Assembly (NCBI RefSeq): GCF_001676615.1
Contig: NZ_LYXZ01000092.1
Span: forward strand, 1-40,903
DNA: 40,903 nucleotides
Source of the DNA: Labrys sp. WJW
Lineage (GTDB): Bacteria; Pseudomonadota; Alphaproteobacteria; Rhizobiales; Labraceae
Direction: 5' to 3'
In this document: piece by piece, positions 24,689-32,856 of the stretch
Layout: each line of letters opens with the position of its first letter
How positions within the stretch are numbered: position 1 is the first letter of the stretch
The notes under the pieces: model-generated
What the model was told of the DNA's origin: nothing
The model's database searches: none
Seen by the model: only the letters and a program-made list of their open reading frames with translations
Program-made: the position numbers and the translations under genes

Positions 24689-25129
24689 CTATTTCTGCTG
24701 GCGGCCGAGACGGCCGCGCACGATGTCGCGCGCATGGCTGAGTTCGGCATAGGCGTGGTCGATGTCGCGGCGGCGACGGTCGAGCTCGGCGAGCTTCTCC
24801 TCGAACCGCTCGAGGGCGACGCGCAGCTGCGTGGCCTGTCCATCGCCGAGATCGTAGAGGTCGAGCATCGACTTGACCTCCTCCAGCGAGAAGCCCACGC
24901 TCTTGCCCATCAGGACGAGCTTGAGGCGCGCACGATCGCGACGGGAATAGATGCGCTCCTGCCCCCGCCTGGTGGGGATCAGCAGGCCCTTCTCTTCATA
25001 GAAACGCAGGGTACGCGAGGTCACCTCGAACTCGGTGACCAGTTCATGGATGGTGAACTGTTCCTTGCGCTGTCCACCCTTGCGCAGGTCGGCTGCTTCT
25101 TCGGCGAATGCCATCTCGCTCAGTGACAT
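24689..25129 (-). CDS. MerR-family transcriptional regulator (LiuR-like) of fatty-acid/acyl-CoA genes
   Basis: A 146-residue regulator. The MerR DNA-binding domain lies at about residues 24-92 (FTIHELVTEFEVTSRTLRFYEEKGLL, split by the helix-turn-helix), with RRGQERIYSRRDRARLKLV as the wing region. A coiled coil follows (ATQLRVALERFEEKLAELD). The first 20 residues are an extension. It lacks metal-binding cysteines of MerR proper and resembles LiuR-type regulators of acyl-CoA degradation. It is the first gene of the operon and its promoter holds a palindrome of the LiuR kind, so self-regulation is likely. Confidence 0.88.
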   Translation of the reverse strand: MSLSEMAFAEEAADLRKGGQRKEQFTIHELVTEFEVTSRTLRFYEEKGLLIPTRRGQERIYSRRDRARLKLVLMGKSVGFSLEEVKSMLDLYDLGDGQATQLRVALERFEEKLAELDRRRRDIDHAYAELSHARDIVRGRLGRQQK

Positions 25130-25157
25130 CGGAGACCCCCGCTTTGCAGATAATGGG

Positions 25158-25186
25158 GAGATACATTCAGTTTACGTTAACGTCAA
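25158..25186 (-). promoter_or_regulatory. Promoter with MerR/LiuR-type operator for the fatty-acid oxidation operon
   Basis: The palindrome TTTACGTTAACGTCAA spans 25171-25186. On the minus strand its end supplies TTGACG as a -35 box (25186-25181); 17 bases further lies TATCTC (25163-25158) as a possible -10. The operator closely resembles the ACGT-N2-ACGT dyads reported for LiuR regulators of acyl-CoA breakdown. It begins 42 bases upstream of the regulator start. Confidence 0.7.
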
Positions 25187-25272
25187 TACACGATCGCGAA
25201 AATGTGTAACCACCTGGCTCTGGCGACCGCAGCACGGCCCCGGCGGGCCTGGGCATGCCCGATGCGGCCGCC

Positions 25273-25509
25273 TCAATGTCCGCCGTCACCCCAGCCGCCA
25301 TGCCCGCCGCCGATTTGAGCATCGGGGCCGCCGGGATCCCACTCCGACGCCGCAAAAATGAAAGAGAGCGGGCGCGAGCCCCGCCGCCTGGAAAGGCGCC
25401 GCCGCCTCTCCCAGGCCGCTGAACCCCACAGGATGGCAACCACCAGCCCCAGGCCGACGAGCAGCCCCCCCATGGCCAGCAAGGCCGTCGTGTAGATGTC
25501 GTTTTCCAT
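25273..25509 (-). CDS. Small single-pass membrane protein, Gly/His-rich tail
   Basis: A 78-residue protein of unknown function. Residues 6-32 form one transmembrane helix (YTTALLAMGGLLVGLGLVVA and on), followed by an Arg-rich cytoplasmic-type stretch (WERRRRLSRRRGSR) and a Gly/His/Trp-rich end GGGHGGWGDGGH that might bind metal. GGGAGG lies four bases before the ATG at 25509, which supports a real gene. It stands 86 bases downstream of the caspase-like gene on the same strand. No family recognised. Confidence 0.6.
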   Translation of the reverse strand: MENDIYTTALLAMGGLLVGLGLVVAILWGSAAWERRRRLSRRRGSRPLSFIFAASEWDPGGPDAQIGGGHGGWGDGGH

Positions 25510-25595
25510 GCTGCCTCCCGGTATCCCCCGAAAGCAAAGGCCGCTTCCGCAGGAAGCCTAGCTGAAATCGACACAAGGTCCACGCCGACGCCGCT

Positions 25596-27689
25596 CTACG
25601 GTACGGTGGCAACCTCGGCAAAGGTGACCCGGTCGCGTGCGACTTCCTGGCGTTGCGGCGGGGTCAATCCCGCCTCGGCCTTCTGCACCAGGCTTGGTCC
25701 GAACAGGCTCTCATCCGGCCAGTCGCGCCAGGGATTCGAGGCCATGTCCAGGCCGACGACCCCGCCCGACATATTGTAGACGAGGGGCCCGGAATTCTGG
25801 AACCCGTCAGGAATGGCGGCAAGATTCACCTTCCTGCCGGTGGCGAGTTCATACACAAAGCCGCCCTTGCGCCCGCTCAGATCCGTCGTCCGGACATAGC
25901 GCCCGCTTGGATCGAGCCCGTCGACCTTCTCGTTCGTCGTCTTGACTTCGGTCATCTCATCGCGGGCGAGATCCCAGATCTCCAGGAGCCCATCGCCCAA
26001 GCCGATGGAAGAAGCGCCGATCAGATATTTGCGTGTGGGATCGCACAACACGCGCTCGATGGACGCATCGATCGAGCGCAGATGGGTGGTGCGGCTCTCG
26101 CGCAGGTCGAATATAGCCACCGCATTCCCGCCGGGTGCCTTCTGCGCACGGATCAGGTCGGCCTGAAGCCTGAGGCAGATCGCATCATTGCCGCCGAAGA
26201 CGGCGGAAGCCACTTTCGAGGCGTTGACCTTGCCAAGGCCAAGCGCACTTTCCTTGATGCGGATCATGGGCTTGCCCGTGGCGACGTCCGTGACCGTCAG
26301 GAACCCGGAATTGTCGCCCGCCAGCAGCAGACGGCTCTCATCCGGACTGAAATCCATCATGGAGACCGCGCCTTCGCGCGGCAGGTCGAACAGCTTGGTG
26401 CCATCAAGCCCGTTCAAGACCGAGACCTTGCCGGAGGAGCTCACGGCGAGGAACTTGCCGTGTGGGCTGAACAGCAGATTGCGGGCGCCCGTCTCAAGAG
26501 CCAACCTCGCCACGATCTTGCCCTTGTCCGTCGACCACAAATCGAGTTCCCCGGACTGGTAGTCGGCACTGGACGCCAGGAGGCCAACGCGGTCCAGCGG
26601 CGAGACGGCAGTCCAGAGGATGGTCTTGCCCGTGTCGACGGGCAGCTTGATCTGGCGGCTCTGAACGGCGGTGTAGAGCGCCAGATAGGCCTTGGGAAAG
26701 CGCTTCAGCGCAGTATCGTCCGACTGGGAAGGCAGCCCCTTCAGCGCCTCGATGATGGCCGCCTGCTTGTCACTGTCCTGGTAGAGCAGTTCCAGCGAAC
26801 GGGTGGCATGATTGTTGGAGACCGACTGGGCCTCGGCCAGGGTCTGGCCGCCGCCGAGCTTGAGCTCGTCGGTCAGCGAGGACTTCATCCAGGGTGTCTG
26901 GGCCCAGTCGGTCTCCTCCCCCACCGCCTTGGTGACATCGCTCATGATGCGCTGGATCGAATAGCCGGAGGTGCCGACCGCCTTGACGAAGGCGCCGGTG
27001 AAGGGGCTGAGCTCACCCTTGCCGTCGAGCGCCACCGCATTGGGCGAGGTGGCATAGGCCACCATCAGCCCGCGCGCCTGCACGGCACCGGGCGCCGCCG
27101 CAGCCCCCGCCCCCTCGACCCGGGCAAGGCCGCGCCCGGTCGAGACCGAAAGCCCGGCCTGGCCGCCCTCGGCCATCGGATTGTTGCGGCAAGCATCGAG
27201 GAAGACCAGCGTCGCCTTGGCGCCCTTCTGCAGGGTATCGACGATCGGCTGCACCGGCACGAAGCCATGCTGGAGATCCTTCGAGGTGGCATCGGTGGCC
27301 ACCAGATAGTTCTCGTCCCTGATCTGGATGCCGTGACCGGAATAATAGAACATCGCCACATCGGCCCCGGCCGCACCGGCATAGGCGGTGGCAAGGCAGT
27401 TCTGCAGGCTCGCGCTGTCGGCATCGCCGGCGAGGAAGACCTCGAAGCCGAGCGCCCCCATCGCCTTGGCCACGGCCTGCGCATCCCGAGCCGGATTGGG
27501 CAGGGCAGGAATGCCGTTGCCATAGACGCCATTGCCGACGATCACCGCCACCCGCTTGCCGCTCGCCCCAACCGGCGCGGCTCGGTGCTCGCAGGTGCCG
27601 GCGGCGTACGCGGAACCGCCCGGACCGGTTGAAAGAATCCCTAAGATCGCGATGAATGTGATGGCAATCAGGCCATGAACGCTCTTCAT
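25596..27689 (-). CDS. Exported caspase-like protease with WD40-like propeller
   Basis: A 697-residue protein. Residues 1-30 are a signal peptide, so it acts in the periplasm or outside. Residues 45-275 are a peptidase C14 (caspase) domain starting KRVAVIVGNGVYG, with the catalytic dyad His119 (YYSGHGIQ) and Cys167 (FLDACRNNP). The C-terminal 350 residues show repeated blade-like motifs (LLFSPHGKFLAVSSSGKVSV, MDFSPDESRLLLAGDNSG, EIWDLARDE), typical of WD40 or quinoprotein-like propellers. Such orthocaspases cleave after basic residues where tested; the target here is unknown. Another exported caspase-like protein lies 1.5 kb upstream on the same strand. Confidence 0.88.
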   Translation of the reverse strand: MKSVHGLIAITFIAILGILSTGPGGSAYAAGTCEHRAAPVGASGKRVAVIVGNGVYGNGIPALPNPARDAQAVAKAMGALGFEVFLAGDADSASLQNCLATAYAGAAGADVAMFYYSGHGIQIRDENYLVATDATSKDLQHGFVPVQPIVDTLQKGAKATLVFLDACRNNPMAEGGQAGLSVSTGRGLARVEGAGAAAAPGAVQARGLMVAYATSPNAVALDGKGELSPFTGAFVKAVGTSGYSIQRIMSDVTKAVGEETDWAQTPWMKSSLTDELKLGGGQTLAEAQSVSNNHATRSLELLYQDSDKQAAIIEALKGLPSQSDDTALKRFPKAYLALYTAVQSRQIKLPVDTGKTILWTAVSPLDRVGLLASSADYQSGELDLWSTDKGKIVARLALETGARNLLFSPHGKFLAVSSSGKVSVLNGLDGTKLFDLPREGAVSMMDFSPDESRLLLAGDNSGFLTVTDVATGKPMIRIKESALGLGKVNASKVASAVFGGNDAICLRLQADLIRAQKAPGGNAVAIFDLRESRTTHLRSIDASIERVLCDPTRKYLIGASSIGLGDGLLEIWDLARDEMTEVKTTNEKVDGLDPSGRYVRTTDLSGRKGGFVYELATGRKVNLAAIPDGFQNSGPLVYNMSGGVVGLDMASNPWRDWPDESLFGPSLVQKAEAGLTPPQRQEVARDRVTFAEVATVP

Positions 27690-27774
27690 GATTCCCCCAG
27701 ACTCACGCTTGCTTCCCTGAGGTCAGCGCGAAGTTTGACGTAAACACGGCGGAAGGTCGAGCCTCCGGATAGGC

Positions 27775-28461
27775 ATGCAGGACTACGAGAAACGATACCG
27801 GGAACTGCGCGCAGCCGGCCTGCCGGGCTGGGCCGGCGACTGTCATGCCGGCAACCGGCTGAAGCTCGCTGCGATGTTGGACGACCTTCAGCAATCCGGT
27901 CTCCTGCCGCCTGCCCCGTGCCCTGCCCTCGAACTCGGCTGCGGCAATGCCGCCATGGCAGCCCTGCTGCTGGCCGAACGCGGCTACGGCGTGCACGGTA
28001 TCGACATTTCGCCAACGGCCATCGGCTGGGCCCATCAGATCTTCAAGGCCGCCGGGCTTGGCGGCCATTTCATCCAGGGCGATGTGCGCGCCATGCCCGA
28101 TTTCGGTACGGCGTCCTTCGCCCTGGTCTTCGACGGCGCCTGCCTGCATTGCCTGATTGGCGCAGACCGCGGCCTTTGTCTGGCAGAGGTTCGCCGCATT
28201 TTGGAGCCCGGCGGCATCTTCGTCGCCAGTACCATGTGCGGACCGCCGCGTTCGCCCGAAGCCCGCTCCCGCTATGATGCGGAACGCCAATGCCTCGTCG
28301 ATGTCGGCATTCCCACACGCACGCTCAGGCCCCTGCCGGCCCTCCTGGCGGAACTGCGAGAGGCCGGATTCGACATCGTGGACCGCCGTATCCGCCGCAA
28401 CCCCTGGTGGGATCACGCCACGATCGTCGCCCGCCCGGCCCCTCTCCTTCAGAACTTGTAG
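27775..28461 (+). CDS. Class I SAM-dependent methyltransferase
   Basis: A 228-residue cytoplasmic methyltransferase. Motif I ELGCGNAAMA lies at 53-62, the acidic ribose-binding residue is in GIDISP (Asp77), motif II-like GDVRAMPDFGTASFALVFDG follows, and the post-I strand LEPGGIFVASTMCG is present. The methyl acceptor cannot be inferred. The ribosome-binding site is weak (GGATAGG too close to the ATG), so the start is less certain than the frame. It is the only plus-strand gene between two exported caspase-like genes and overlaps the convergent beta-barrel gene by 13 bases. Confidence 0.85.
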   Translation: MQDYEKRYRELRAAGLPGWAGDCHAGNRLKLAAMLDDLQQSGLLPPAPCPALELGCGNAAMAALLLAERGYGVHGIDISPTAIGWAHQIFKAAGLGGHFIQGDVRAMPDFGTASFALVFDGACLHCLIGADRGLCLAEVRRILEPGGIFVASTMCGPPRSPEARSRYDAERQCLVDVGIPTRTLRPLPALLAELREAGFDIVDRRIRRNPWWDHATIVARPAPLLQNL

Positions 28462-29123
28462 CTCACGCCGAGCAGGGCCGTGGTCTCGTGGAAACGGACC
28501 TTGCCCGGATTGGCCGCCCGGATCCGCCATTTGCCGAAATCGCTGTAGCGCACCTCGCCACGCACCGACCAATTGTCGTTGAGGGCATATTCGAGGCCGG
28601 CGCCGACGGTCCAGCCGGCCCGGGTGGTGCTGGCCGAAAAGGCCCCGAGGCCGGGCGCGTTGACGTTGTATTTCTGATTGGCGAAGGCGACGCCGGCGGT
28701 CAGATAAGGCAGGAAGCGGTCGAAGGCATAGCCGACCCGTCCGCGGATCGAGCCCTGCCAGTCGCTCTTGAAGCGGACGCTGTAGGGAACGGCACCGGCA
28801 ACGCTATGATGCGTCTTCGACAGGGAGGTATAGTCGATGTCGCCTTCCAGGCCGATCACCAGATTGTTCTCGAACTGGTAGTTGTAGCCGGCATGCAGGC
28901 CGCCGATGAAACCGGTGCTGTTGAAATTCTGACGATAGCCGCCCGTATCGGCACTGATCTTGGCATTGCCGAACACGGCGCCGGCATGGGCACCGACATA
29001 AAAGCCGGTCCAGCTATAGGGGACGACCGGAGCGATCGGCTCGGCCGTGGTGTAGCCGAGGTCGGCGGCCAGGACCGGGGTGGCGCTCGCCAGGAGGGCG
29101 GCTAGGGCAAGACGCAGACGCAT
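28449..29123 (-). CDS. Outer-membrane beta-barrel protein (Omp25/RopB-like)
   Basis: A 224-residue porin-like protein. The signal peptide ends TPVLAA before DLGYTT. The mature chain begins YSWTGFYVGAHAGAVFG, alternates short beta-strands, and ends in YKF, the aromatic C-terminal signal for barrel insertion. It fits the eight-stranded barrels of the Omp25/Omp31/RopB group common in Hyphomicrobiales. The ATG at 29123 gives the best signal peptide; one eight codons minus one upstream (29144) would add polar residues. A stretch of AGGA precedes it. It lies between the two caspase-like genes. Confidence 0.9.
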   Translation of the reverse strand: MRLRLALAALLASATPVLAADLGYTTAEPIAPVVPYSWTGFYVGAHAGAVFGNAKISADTGGYRQNFNSTGFIGGLHAGYNYQFENNLVIGLEGDIDYTSLSKTHHSVAGAVPYSVRFKSDWQGSIRGRVGYAFDRFLPYLTAGVAFANQKYNVNAPGLGAFSASTTRAGWTVGAGLEYALNDNWSVRGEVRYSDFGKWRIRAANPGKVRFHETTALLGVSYKF

Positions 29124-29221
29124 GGGACAGTTCCTGTTGGGCATTACTGTCCTGTTGATGGCATAGCCTGCGATTCCTGCCTGTATCGTCAGAAACAGGC
29201 CAGATCCGCCAGCGAAGAGGC

Positions 29222-31156
29222 TTATTTCGCCAGAACGAAGGCTTGCAGCGCCGCCAGCGTGTCGGCTCCGTAGCTGCCGTCGGGGGCACGATTGAGCAGG
29301 CCGGCCTTGGCCAGCCGCTGTTCGACGGCCTTGCGCAGTTGTGGCGTGAGCGAGGTCGAGGCCTTGTCGATCAGGAGACCCCGGGCCACCGGCGAGCCGC
29401 CCCGCAACGCTTCCAGGCCGTAATCGGCCGCCCTGCCGGGATCGCGCTTGATGCCGCCTGCGCCCGCCATCAGGAAAGGTATCAGGCTGGCCTTGGCATT
29501 GAGGTTGCCGATCGCCGCGGCCCTTTCGAAGAAATCCGCTGCCCTGCCGAAATCGCGCGGCCCGCCAATGCCGTTGGCCGCCATGTTTCCAAGCATGACG
29601 TTGCCATCGCCATCGCCCAGTTCGGCGGCGCGCTGGAACAGCTTGCGGGCCGTGGCGAAGTCCTTCACCGCGCCGGTCTGGCCGAGCAGCACATAGCCGA
29701 CCCGCAGCATGGTCTGGGTGTGCTCGGTCTCGACGAGCCTGTCGATCCATTGCCGAGCCTCGGCGGCATTCTTGGGTACGCCCGTGCCCTGCAGATAGAG
29801 CACGGCCAGGAAGCCCATTGCCTGCGGGTCACCGGTGTCGGCGGCCTTCCGATACCATTGCGCCGCCTGCACGGCATCGCGCGGGCGACCGGTGCCGTTC
29901 TCGAACTCGATGGCGATATTGCGCATGGCCGAGATATTGCCGGCCGCGGCGGCCTGGTCGAACAGGGCCACGGCACGCGGCAGGTCCGCCGGCCCGCCTT
30001 CGCCCGTCTCCAGCATCAAGGCCAGGTCCGACATGGCCGAGACCGAGCCGGCGGCGGCGGCCTTGGTCAGCAGGTCCCGCGCTTCGGCATCGCTGCCGGC
30101 GACATCGAGCGCCCGCGCCAGCTGGAATTGCACCCGCCGATCCTCGGGAGCGGCCGCCAGGGCCGCCCGGCAGGCCTCGACGGCCAGCCGGGGCTGGATG
30201 CGGTTGAACTCGACACCGGGCACGCCGGAGGGGCGGTCCATGTCCTGCGGCGAAGCCGCCATCTTGTCGCATCCTTCCAGCGCGGCCCGGGCAGCCGCGT
30301 CCAGCGGCGCGGGAGCGGGCGCCTGCAGCGCGGGCGTGGGCAACACAGGCGGCGGAGTGGTGGCGGCTGCAGCCCCGCCGGCGAAATAGAAATCGCCGAG
30401 CAGCGAGAAGGTCACCTCTGGCAATTGACGTTCATTGGTGGCCTTGTAGACATTGGCCGCGACACGCCGGAACAGAGCCCCGATCTCGACCCCAGGCTTG
30501 CCCACCTCTCCCAGAAAGGCCGCGGCAAACGGGCTGTTGCGGCCACCGCCATCAGCCGCGACGGCACCGGGCTGGGTGGAATAGGCGATCACGCTGCCGG
30601 CCGTCTGCTGGATGCGGGCGAGGCCGCGGCTGATGCCGATCGAGCGGGTCGGGCTCGCCTTGGACAAAAGCTGCTGGGCGAGCGGATTGTCGCGGCAGGC
30701 ATCGAGCATGACGATACGCACGCCACTGGCGCGCTGCAGATCGGACAGGATGTCGTCGACCCGCGCCATCTCGTAATTGACGTCGCCGACCCCGGTCAGC
30801 TTGGCGTCGACGGGCATCAGATAGTTCGCGCCCTGGAACTGGAAGCCGTGGCCGCCATAATAGAACAGCGCCGCATCAGCGCCATCGGCCTCGTTGGCGA
30901 AGCGCCTGAAGGCATCGTCCATGCCGCGCTTGTCGAGATCGTAGCCCTCGACCACCGTGAAGCCGACGGCCTTCAGGGCCTTGGCGACATCGGTGGCATC
31001 GTTGCGGGGATTGGGCAGCGGCACCGTATTGCGATAGGCCGAATTGCCGATCACCAGGGCAATGCGCTTGTCCGCCAGGGCCGGCGCCGACAGGGCCGTG
31101 CAGCAGACCAGCGCGAATGCGAGGCCGGCAAGCATCGGCCGGAGAGAAAATCGCAT
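29222..31156 (-). CDS. Exported caspase-like protease with Sel1 repeats
   Basis: A 644-residue protein with a signal peptide (1-29, ending APALA). The C14 caspase domain (30-265) begins KRIALVIGNSAY and has His103 (YYGGHGFQ) and Cys154 (MLDACRDNP). A proline-rich linker near 270-290 leads to a helical region (about 330-570) of Sel1-like repeats (AMSDLALMLETGEGG, AMRNIAIEFENGTG, AMGFLAVLYLQGTG). The last 40 residues (LRKAVEQRLAKAGLL..DGSYGADTLAALQ) resemble a peptidoglycan-binding fold. This architecture suggests a periplasmic protease with a scaffold, perhaps at the cell wall. GGGAG precedes the ATG. Confidence 0.9.
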   Translation of the reverse strand: MRFSLRPMLAGLAFALVCCTALSAPALADKRIALVIGNSAYRNTVPLPNPRNDATDVAKALKAVGFTVVEGYDLDKRGMDDAFRRFANEADGADAALFYYGGHGFQFQGANYLMPVDAKLTGVGDVNYEMARVDDILSDLQRASGVRIVMLDACRDNPLAQQLLSKASPTRSIGISRGLARIQQTAGSVIAYSTQPGAVAADGGGRNSPFAAAFLGEVGKPGVEIGALFRRVAANVYKATNERQLPEVTFSLLGDFYFAGGAAAATTPPPVLPTPALQAPAPAPLDAAARAALEGCDKMAASPQDMDRPSGVPGVEFNRIQPRLAVEACRAALAAAPEDRRVQFQLARALDVAGSDAEARDLLTKAAAAGSVSAMSDLALMLETGEGGPADLPRAVALFDQAAAAGNISAMRNIAIEFENGTGRPRDAVQAAQWYRKAADTGDPQAMGFLAVLYLQGTGVPKNAAEARQWIDRLVETEHTQTMLRVGYVLLGQTGAVKDFATARKLFQRAAELGDGDGNVMLGNMAANGIGGPRDFGRAADFFERAAAIGNLNAKASLIPFLMAGAGGIKRDPGRAADYGLEALRGGSPVARGLLIDKASTSLTPQLRKAVEQRLAKAGLLNRAPDGSYGADTLAALQAFVLAK

Positions 31157-31302
31157 CGTCGAGGCTCCCTGTCGCTCTTGCGCCGGACCGTCGACCGAAG
31201 CCGTGCCATCGGCAATGCCCCAGGGAACAGATCGGGCAAGGCGGCGTCAAGGCCATCTTGCAAGGCTTGGGAAACACCGCGACTGGGACCGCGGACGACA
31301 CA

Positions 31303-31322
31303 GCGACATGCTTGCATGTCGC
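31303..31322. repeat. Core palindrome of family E repeat, copy 3
   Basis: GCGACATGCTTGCATGTCGC is the exact reverse complement of the core at 19115-19134 and 22844-22863. The outer arms of the other copies are not recognisable here, so it is a partial or diverged copy. Confidence 0.6.
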
Positions 31323-31415
31323 GACGTCCGCCCTTGGAACCGCCTCGTTGGCCGGAGAGGAAGAGGCGAAGGGGACCTAGCCTGGCGACCCAAGGGCTGT
31401 TGCCTGAAATCAATA

Positions 31416-31446
31416 TTGACATGACCACAGCGCCACTGACCATATG
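31416..31446 (+). promoter_or_regulatory. Likely promoter of the toxin-antitoxin pair
   Basis: TTGACA at 31416-31421 is a consensus -35 box. Weak -10 candidates lie 17 to 19 bases on (ACCATA or CATATG, 31439-31446). The antitoxin ATG follows at 31465, with TTGGAG as ribosome-binding site. Confidence 0.4.
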
Positions 31447-31464
31447 CCTACGATTGGAGACGTT

Positions 31465-32157
31465 ATGAGCGAGCTTATCGGGGTCGGTCTTTACACACCT
31501 GCAGAGGCAGCGCGTTTAACGCGCGTGCCGGCGGCGAAGATCGTTCGCTGGCTGAACGGCCACACGATAAAGGGCCGACCCTACAAGCCGTTGTGGCAAT
31601 CGCAGGTTGATCTGGAAGACGGTCACACTTACCTCGGGTTTCGAGACTTGATGGAAGTGAAGGTAGCGGCAGAATTCATCAAGCACGGTGTCTCCGCCGT
31701 GCGCATCCGGGCAGCTATTGAAGTCGCCCGGGACGTCTACGGTTACGACCATCCGCTTTCGACCGATCGGTTTAAAACCGATGGCAAAGACATATTTCTT
31801 CGAGTTATTGATGATATTGCCGATGGTTCGGAGCAAGAAAAGCTTCTGAACACATTTCATCGACAGTACGCGTTTGCGCATATTATTGAGCGCTCGCTGA
31901 AGGGCGTGGAGTTCGACGATAGCGGTGCACCATCGCTCTGGTGGCCTGTCGGTTATAGAGAGCGGATCATTGTCGATCCGGCTCGGTCGTTCGGGCAACC
32001 TATTGATGAAGCCTCCAGTGTACCGACAAGCGTTCTTGCTGCTGCTGCACGTGCCGAAGGCGCTGGACCAACTGCGCGGGCGTTTGACGTACCCCTCACG
32101 TCCGTAAAACGAGCGATGAAATTTGAAGCGCTGCTTGAGAAAGGCCTCGCTGCTTGA
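31465..32157 (+). CDS. Antitoxin of VapB45-like type (HTH plus DUF433)
   Basis: A 230-residue protein. The N-terminus (GLYTPAEAARLTRVPAAKIV, RWLNG) reads as a MerR-like helix-turn-helix, and the C-terminal 60 residues (IIVDPARSFGQPIDE..VPTSVLAAAARAE, then FDVPLTSVKRAMKFE) match DUF433. This combination is known for antitoxins paired with PIN-like toxins of the VapC45 kind. It would bind and neutralise the toxin and repress its own promoter. ATG 31465 is chosen because TTGGAG precedes it. Its stop overlaps the toxin start. Lower GC than neighbours suggests mobility. Confidence 0.78.
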   Translation: MSELIGVGLYTPAEAARLTRVPAAKIVRWLNGHTIKGRPYKPLWQSQVDLEDGHTYLGFRDLMEVKVAAEFIKHGVSAVRIRAAIEVARDVYGYDHPLSTDRFKTDGKDIFLRVIDDIADGSEQEKLLNTFHRQYAFAHIIERSLKGVEFDDSGAPSLWWPVGYRERIIVDPARSFGQPIDEASSVPTSVLAAAARAEGAGPTARAFDVPLTSVKRAMKFEALLEKGLAA

Positions 32158-32573
32158 ACGTCATGTTCGACAATTGCACTTCACCTGTGCTCGCGTCGAC
32201 GTTGGACGGATATATTACGCACCTCGGCCATCGGGCATTTCACATAAAGGATGTCCCTGGATTGCCAGGTGGACGGAATGCGAAAGATGTCGATTGGATC
32301 AATCATCTTCGTAGCTCGCCCGAAGTGTGGATCTTCGTGACCGGGGATAGCCGAGTGCTAAAGAACCCGGCGGAAAGGGCTGCGCTGCGATCAGCGGGCT
32401 TACACGGCTTCGTGCTGGCACCAGCATATCAAAAATCGCCAAGCCATTTGATCGCTTCCACCATCGTTTTGAAGTGGCCAGAGCTTGAGCAGTTTACCAA
32501 ACTGGTTGCGGCGCCTTCAATGTTTGAAATTCCCATTGGGAAGAATACAAAGCTCAAGCAGATCAAGTGGTGA
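32154..32573 (+). CDS. PIN-like toxin of VapC45-like type
   Basis: A 139-residue putative ribonuclease. Acidic residues of a PIN-like active site are Asp6 (MFDNCTSP), Asp45 or Asp47 (AKDVDWINHLR) and Asp65 (FVTGDSRVLK). The RAFHIKDVPGLP segment and the PELEQF region are typical of this group. Start TTG 32154 overlaps the antitoxin stop (TTGA); it is preferred over ATG 32163 because the latter would remove most of the first beta-strand before Asp6. Substrate RNA is unknown. Confidence 0.78.
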   Translation: MNVMFDNCTSPVLASTLDGYITHLGHRAFHIKDVPGLPGGRNAKDVDWINHLRSSPEVWIFVTGDSRVLKNPAERAALRSAGLHGFVLAPAYQKSPSHLIASTIVLKWPELEQFTKLVAAPSMFEIPIGKNTKLKQIKW

Positions 32574-32604
32574 GTATCTGCTTTGGATCGAGGCTAGATC
32601 CAGT

Positions 32605-32793
32605 ATGAGCAGCCAGACAGCTGACAGGAGCAGGCAAGCTGCCGAAATCTACGGCAGACAAAATGTCTACGACAATTTGTCTGCCAAAGTGCTCCATGAA
32701 CTTTCATCCTCCAAGACTCCAATGGAAGCCAGGGAAGAGGTCGATCCTCTGATCGCAAGGAGCGAAATGATGTCGGAGCAAACAGGCATCTAA
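32605..32793 (+). CDS. Possible small protein downstream of the toxin gene
   Basis: A 62-residue, mostly helical and charged frame (TADRSRQAAEIYGRQNVYDN, then EAREEVDPLIARSEMM). No family recognised. It starts 32 bases after the toxin stop with only a distant GAGG, and lies in lower-GC DNA. It may be part of the acquired segment or a chance frame. Confidence 0.3.
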   Translation: MSSQTADRSRQAAEIYGRQNVYDNLSAKVLHELSSSKTPMEAREEVDPLIARSEMMSEQTGI

Positions 32794-32856
32794 CTGCGGT
32801 TGGGCAGCGGCAATATCCACGTTGCAACCAGGCTATCCGGAAAGTTGGCGGCGTTA

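Larger units (their letters stand above)
31157..31464. other. Gene-free stretch between caspase-like gene and toxin-antitoxin pair
   Basis: No convincing gene. It holds the promoter region of the caspase-like gene (minus strand), a 37-base segment at 31261-31297 that recurs imperfectly at 32857-32893, a palindrome at 31303-31322, and the likely promoter of the antitoxin gene. Composition falls toward A and T after 31400. Confidence 0.4.

Noticed and set aside
21686..25126. A 1146-codon open frame on the plus strand across thiolase, dehydrogenase and MerR genes
   Set aside because: It is antisense to three strongly supported genes, has the His/Gly/Arg-rich composition of reversed high-GC coding DNA and no recognisable domain.
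25653..27632. A 659-codon plus-strand frame opposite the propeller caspase gene
   Set aside because: Antisense shadow; the minus-strand frame has signal peptide, caspase dyad and propeller motifs.
29124..29750. Upstream extension of the beta-barrel frame into the Sel1 caspase gene
   Set aside because: Signal peptide begins at 29123 and the extension overlaps a well-supported gene in another frame.
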